From Heligmosomoides polygyrus polygyrus (Eukaryota; Nematoda; Chromadorea; Rhabditida; Heligmosomidae): DNA of 64,000 nucleotides. Below are positions 59,505 through 64,000 of this stretch, in pieces. Location: assembly GCA_947396885.1 (NCBI GenBank), contig OX377202.1, positions 78,960,643 to 79,024,642 of the forward strand, read 5' to 3'. The notes under the pieces are model-generated. The model did no database searches. It had not been told where the DNA came from and worked only from the letters and a program-made list of their open reading frames with translations. Position numbers and translations under genes: made by a program. The first letter of the stretch is position 1, and each line of letters opens with the position of its first letter.

Positions 59505-61088
59505 AAAGGCAGCCGATAACCGGCTTAAGAACCAGGAAGCGAGGAAAGCTGCAAAGAAGGCCGTGGCTGTTGCAAAAGCCGCTTGTTATGGAGATGTCGA
59601 CGAGAAGCTCAAGTAACGCGATGGTGAGCGGTATCTGTACCGACTTGCTAAGAATCGCCATCGACAGACGGAGGACAATGAGAAGTTTGCGGGCATCAAT
59701 GATGAGAATGGCCGTCTTCTTATGGACCGCAAGAAGGCATTGAAACGATGGTGCATCTACTTCGAGGAAATCTCGACGATAGAATTTCCCCATCCAGCCG
59801 TCCCTTCAGCGGCTCCTACCCACGGTTCTGTTTAGAAGATCACCGTGGAGCAGACAGAAGCGGCTCTGAAGAAGAAGAGGCCAGGCAAAGACTTCCACGG
59901 GCCCGACAACGTGGCGGCCGACCTGTGGAAGTGAAAGCTTTGGTACCCGGCTGAGGGGTTGGCGAAATTCTTTAATCAGGTTTTAGCAAAGAAGAAAGTG
60001 CCTGACTGTTGGCGGCAAAGTATGACGATTCCGATTTGGGAGAAGCCAGTGCATATCGCCTTGTCTTGGAGAAGGCCTTTGACAGCGTACCGTGTGAGGT
60101 TGTATGGTACGCCTTGCGGCAACGCAACGTACCTGAGGAACTTATAGAGTGGGTGCGGATGCTCTACTCTTGCCCAACGAGTCGAGTTCAAGCTGCTGCT
60201 GTAATCTCGATGGAGTTCCCCATCTCTATCAGGATACACCAGAGTTCCGCGCTATCCTCACCCCTCTTTGTTGTCTTAATTGACGCTATTACGCGGGATC
60301 TTCAGAAGCCAGTCCTCTGGACATTGCTTTATGCTGACGAAGTGATGCTCGCTTGCGAAGATAAAGGTGAACTCGAGCGAGAGGTGCAACTTGGTGTGAT
60401 CGCTTGGAGCGGTTTGGACTCAAATTGAAGGTGAAGAAGATCGATTATTTAACGACGGACGTTACCGAGTCCAGCTCCATCAAGGTTAGCGGCATTGAAC
60501 TCCCACGCGCTTCGGTTTCAAGTACTTGGAATCAGCAATAGCGTCTGATGGCGGTCTGATGGTTGAAGTGAACTCACGCGTGAATGCAGCTTGGTCCAAG
60601 TGGCGTTTACTGACTGGCGGGCTCTGCGATGGGAAGGTATCTGCGAAGATGTACAGAGCCGTCGCGCGGCCAGCAGCGATGTACGGCGCTGAGTATTGGC
60701 CTGCGACAAGGAAAGTTGAAACGCGCCTCAACGTCACAAAGACGAAGATGCTGCGCTGGACGGCAGGAGTCACGCGCATGGACCGCATCCAAAACGATGT
60801 CATTCGGCAGAAGTTCGGTGTAGCGCCGGTAGATGCGCGAAGCTCGCTTGTGATGGTACGACCACGTTCTGCGTGCAGAAGGAGACACCGTCAGCAAGAT
60901 AGGCCTTGAGTTGGAAGTGTCTGGAAAGTGGCCTAGAGTACGCCCGAAGCAGCGTTGGTACGTTACACATGGACTTGAAGGTTGCTGGTGTCCACCCTGA
61001 TCTAGCGCTGGATCGGGAAAGGTGGCGTCATGACACCAGAATAGCGGACCCCGCTACGAAGCGGGACAGACACTGAGGAAGAAGAAGA
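59505..61088 (+). pseudogene. RTE-type retrotransposon, 5'-truncated with internal deletion (copy D)
   Basis: Plus strand: NQEARKAAKKAVAVAKAACY, then YRLAKNRHRQTED, EAALKKKRPGKDFHGPDNV and FFNQVLAKKKVPDCWRQSM. An internal deletion near 60045 jumps into LEKAFDSVPCEVVWYALRQR. Then come EELIEWVRMLYSCP, SSPLFVVLIDAIT and LLYADEVMLA, where the second catalytic aspartate of YADD is glutamate. The C-terminus has KMLRWTAGVTRMDRI and ends ADPATKRDRH before GAAGAAGAAG. Several stops. Its 3' tail abuts the right R4 copy. Confidence 0.85.
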
Positions 61089-61640
61089 TACAGGTTAAAT
61101 TAGGGTTATAACGTCGGTATAGTATACTAGGGTGTTCGAGATACACTTTACATCGGCAAAAGAGCAGTGAGCAAATACGGCAATGCAGAAATTCAACCCT
61201 TGAGTTCGAACACGTGACCCTCTTCTTGCAAGATCACCCCCACCCCGAATCGGCCATCCAGTCGTTGCCACCTGGCTCGTAAGCGCGCACCTCAACGTTC
61301 CGCTTTGATTACTGAATCGCTAACAAGCAAACTGTGAGTTTGCTGTAATTCCGCTATTGTTCCAGCCCCAAACCTGTTGCAGATTATATTCTAATCATGA
61401 CGTGGTAGTTTCAGACGTCTGTTTTACCTTATCGGCCCGCACTGAAGTGATGCAGTTTTTGCAATTTTTAACCTACCCAGATGTCCGCAGGAAATTTGAA
61501 GACGACTATGGTGCTTCTCAGACGACCCCCTACAACCATTTATAGATCACTTTGAAAATTGCCACGGAACGCCCATTGACCTCCCTTGTAGGTGCACGCG
61601 ATGGCAACATATCTTCGTACCGCCTCAGTCGGCCGTACAA
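61089..61640 (-). repeat. Repeat R4, right copy (inverted pair)
   Basis: Reverse complement of 58113-58655 over nearly its whole length. The minus strand has GTGTTCGAACTCAAG, a B-box-like motif, and GGCCGATTCGGGGTGG upstream of it. Together with the left copy it encloses about 2.4 kb. Confidence 0.8.
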
Positions 61641-61944
61641 AATGCAGTGGGCGTTGAAGCCCTTTTTTATATTCCTAAATATGTAGTTAACTTGAAGTAA
61701 TTGTAAGCAGAACTTCTCTTTCCTCTCAGAAATTAGCTCTCGTGACGCTTTTTAAACAAGACTAGTTTTTCCAACTACTTTCTCGTTAAAACGGGGATGT
61801 GAAGGAGTCACTCGCATCATCTCACCTTGTATGATCAGAAAAAACACTGTACACATTGACTATGTTCGACTGTCCATAAACCTTGACATGATGATTGAAC
61901 TTGTTGTTGCTCTATTGATTGTAGCCAAAGCCAAGACGGTAATC
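61641..61944. other. Stretch with no recognised gene
   Basis: Possibly the distal 3' part of the PLE; no motif seen. Confidence 0.4.
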
Positions 61945-61950
61945 GTTTAT

Positions 61951-61984
61951 TCGGCTAAACTTTCGGCTATTCGCCTTCGTCAGA
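61951..61984 (-). ncRNA. Hammerhead-like ribozyme motif in PLE 3' region
   Basis: Minus strand: CTGACGA, A-GGC-GAATA-GCC (3-bp stem II), GAAA, then GTTTAGCC. Both conserved core boxes of the hammerhead (CUGANGA and GAAA) are exact and correctly spaced. The segment after GAAA differs from the CGTC seen in the motif at 20465-20506, so the cleavage-site triplet may be damaged. Located about 230 bp downstream of the PLE stop on the same strand, as expected for a PLE terminal repeat. Confidence 0.6.
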
Positions 61985-62213
61985 TCCTGGAAATACCAAA
62001 GTAATCCAACCGGTCCCAACTGCCTTTTTAGGCTAGAATACAAGACAAAAGGCGGCCAATCAGTACCAAGTGTATTGGAACACGTAGACGCAGGAAATGC
62101 TCACCTAACGAGATGGAAAGGACCTGATGGCAGGCCACCTCCTCGCACAACGTGCAGTGAGTGGGTAGTCTGATAGACCGGCGAGAGGCCCTTATGACTT
62201 GATGACGTTGCGA

Positions 62214-63775
62214 TCAAAGTCTACAGAGGTGAAGGAAAGCTGAGAGCTCATTCGCGATGGCAAGGCACTCATCCTTTCGATTCAGTTTTGGACTTTTCGC
62301 AGTGATCCAAAACGCCTCTAACGTTTTGCGTGCTGAAGTGTTGGTTCTCGCGCCAGTATCTTTATCGAAACCGTGCACTCTTCTCTCTTCTCGTCCAGAT
62401 GAACAAACTGAACAGTTTGGCGTATTGTATAGGCGGTCGTATAGGTGACTGCGCACCAGCTGTTGTTTCAGATTAGGTGGTGGAATTTCCACCACTCTAT
62501 CCAGACGGTCCAGATCATAACTACGTAAGGCTGCTCGTACCGCTGTGCTCAAAGCATTAGAGATGTAGGGAAGGCAAAACGGAATTTTATCGTCGTCTTG
62601 GGCATTACCACGAACTGCCTCCCATAGAAGGGCCGTTTTTAGGTTCTAGAGAATATCCGTTAAAACGAGCAATCTGACGGGCTGAATCCATCGAGTCAGA
62701 TTTGTTCTAAGTGGTGGAAGAAACCATGCTTGCAGCCCTACCCATGTTCCTGGTGACAGTCAGCTTTGTTTTGATGGGATGAGCTGACTGATAGTTAATT
62801 AGAACATTCTTACTGCTAGGTTTGCGGTACCACATAGTTTCGTAGAACACTCTTTTAAGGTGGACCTGTACGTTGAGAAACGGTAACCAGCCTTCCACTG
62901 GCTTCTCCCTGGTAAATCGTATGTTGGCCGCTTGACCATTCAATAGTTCGAAGCAGGTGTGCATTTCTTGCTGAGTGGAACACACTATGAAACAATCATC
63001 AATGTAGTGGCAGTAAAGTACAGATCNNNNNNNNNNNNNNNNNNNNNNNNNNNNNNNNNNNNNNNNNNNNNNNNNNNNNNNNNNNNNNNNNNNNNNNNNN
63101 NNNNNNNNNNNNNNNNNNNNNNNNNNNNNNNNNNNNNNNNNNNNNNNNNNNNNNNNNNNNNNNNNNNNNNNNNNNNNNNNNNNNNNNNNNNNNNNNNNNN
63201 NNNNNNNNNNNNNNNNNNNNNNNNNNAGTGGAACACACTATAAAACAGTCATCAATGTAGCGGCAGTAAAGTACGGGTCGGCGATCCAGCACTGGCTTTT
63301 CAACTTTTGACATAAAGGCTATGGCCAAAGTTGGTGCAAGCCGCTGACCCATTGTTAAGCCTCGAACCTACTTAAAGTATTGTCCCGCCCACCTGAAAAC
63401 CGCACATGAAGACACTGCTTGACTAGGGTTACAACTTGGGAGACCGTGAAACCGTGCATATTTATCGTAGAATGGTGATCATTGAGGAGTTCCAGCAAGG
63501 CCTGCAATGCGCTGTCATTCGACACGTTTCTGTAAAGGAGGTGACGTCGAATGATTCCATAACATGATTCCTTCTAAAGTTGGTGTCCCCTAGTTTGTCA
63601 AGGAACATGCGTGTATTCGTGAGGTGAGCGGTGATGTATTGAAGCAGTTGCACCAAAATGAGGTTTAGCAGCCACGATATTCTATCCGTAGGTCCTCCAA
63701 AGCTGCTTATTATGGGTCGGACTTTGAAATCCGTAGCGGTGCGTGACCACAGCATTTCAGCTGCCGTCATGCACC
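62214..63775 (-). pseudogene. Penelope-like element: RT and endonuclease, minus strand
   Basis: From high to low coordinates: RPIISSFGGPTDRISWLLN, LLQYITAHLTNTRMFLDKLG and HVMESFDVT (RT fingers); GQRLAPTLAIAFM, RYIDDCFIV (catalytic Y-I-D-D), CSTQQEMHTCFELLN and KPVEGWLPFLNVQV (palm); WYRKPSSKNVLINYQSAHP; then QLVRSHLYDRL with TPNCSVC; finally ARKTLEAFWITAKSP and NRKDECLAI. PLEs reverse-transcribe their RNA and use a GIY-YIG endonuclease. Here the GIY-YIG core between TPNCSVC and ARKTLEAF appears deleted. Frames shift around 63350-63460 and 62700, and an assembly gap splits the palm. Non-functional as assembled. Confidence 0.88.
63027..63226. other. Assembly gap, 200 N
   Basis: Exactly 200 undetermined bases, probably an arbitrary gap size. 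The roughly 55 bp on each side (62971-63026 and 63227-63282) are near-identical direct copies. Confidence 0.98.
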
Positions 63776-63777
63776 GT

Positions 63778-64000
63778 CATAATAAGCAGCACTGGAGGAC
63801 CTACGGATAGAATATCGTTATCGTCGTCATGGGCTGTCTCCCCGCTCCCCTCACGAATACACGCATGTTCCTTGACAAACTAGGGGACACCAACTTTAGA
63901 AGGAATCATTTTATGGAATCATTCGGTGTCACCTCCTTGTACAGAAACGTGTCGAATGAAAGCACATTGCAGGCCGTGCTGAAACTCCTCAATGATCATC
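63778..64000 (+). pseudogene. Second Penelope-like copy, plus strand, cut by window end
   Basis: Plus strand encodes PIISS-GGPTDRIS, then SRIHACSLTN in a shifted frame and LYRNVSNES/TLQAVLKLLNDH, the same RT region as 63462-63770 but in the opposite direction. It has a small insertion at about 63822-63850 relative to the minus copy. It is head-to-head with that copy. Confidence 0.85.

Overview
The window reads as repeat-dense nuclear DNA from a parasitic nematode, most likely a strongylid or hookworm-type worm. This is inferred from short introns (56-81 nt) with TTTCAG/TTGCAG-type acceptors, a nematode-style peptide GPCR, and a repeat mix of RTE and CR1-like LINEs, Penelope-like elements (PLEs), mariners, tRNA-derived SINEs and CAGGG-ended hAT-like elements. 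No species can be named from sequence alone. No rRNA, intact tRNA gene, CRISPR array or bacterial-type operon was seen.

One host gene is well supported. A rhodopsin-family GPCR (FMRFamide-receptor-like by appearance) runs on the minus strand from 17190 to 4837 in six exons with consensus splice sites and consistent phases. Together they give 231 open codons covering TM1-TM5, with an E-R-Y motif after TM3. Two introns are swollen to about 6.4 kb and 5.1 kb. The 6.4-kb intron holds a nearly complete decayed RTE (12.6-15.3 kb), and the 5.1-kb intron holds LINE fragments. TM6, TM7 and the C-terminus are not visible; a nested pair of CR1-like LINEs occupies 0.8-3.9 kb downstream, so the end of the gene probably lies left of the window or is lost.

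17.2-25.9 kb is a layered repeat block. A PLE endonuclease fragment (minus) was split by a 3.2-kb hAT-like element (20927-24128, 8-bp target duplication), which itself contains an RTE copy and a 267-bp repeat with an 11-bp duplication. 25.9-32.7 kb holds an RTE copy and then a large inverted duplication (arms about 1.1 kb). Each arm carries a TATA-like box and a candidate first exon pointing outward; a CR1-like LINE has landed at the inner edge of the left arm. 34.9-46.6 kb holds SINE-like repeats, a mariner remnant, a second hAT-like element (41104-42518) sitting in a SINE with an 8-bp duplication, and a mariner broken by a small palindromic element. 46.6-57.1 kb has only scattered SINEs and a 44-bp tandem duplication; no gene is recognised there. 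57.6-64.0 kb holds a PLE scrap, an inverted pair of about 550-bp repeats around an RTE copy, and a PLE with YIDD reverse transcriptase, GIY-YIG-type tail and a hammerhead-like motif. That PLE is interrupted by a 200-N assembly gap and faces a second, inverted PLE copy at the window edge.

The most unusual items are the hAT-like family that shares CAGGGATGRGCGGA ends but carries quite different subterminal repeat arrays, the hammerhead-like motifs in the PLE-derived sequence, and the divergent promoter/first-exon duplication.
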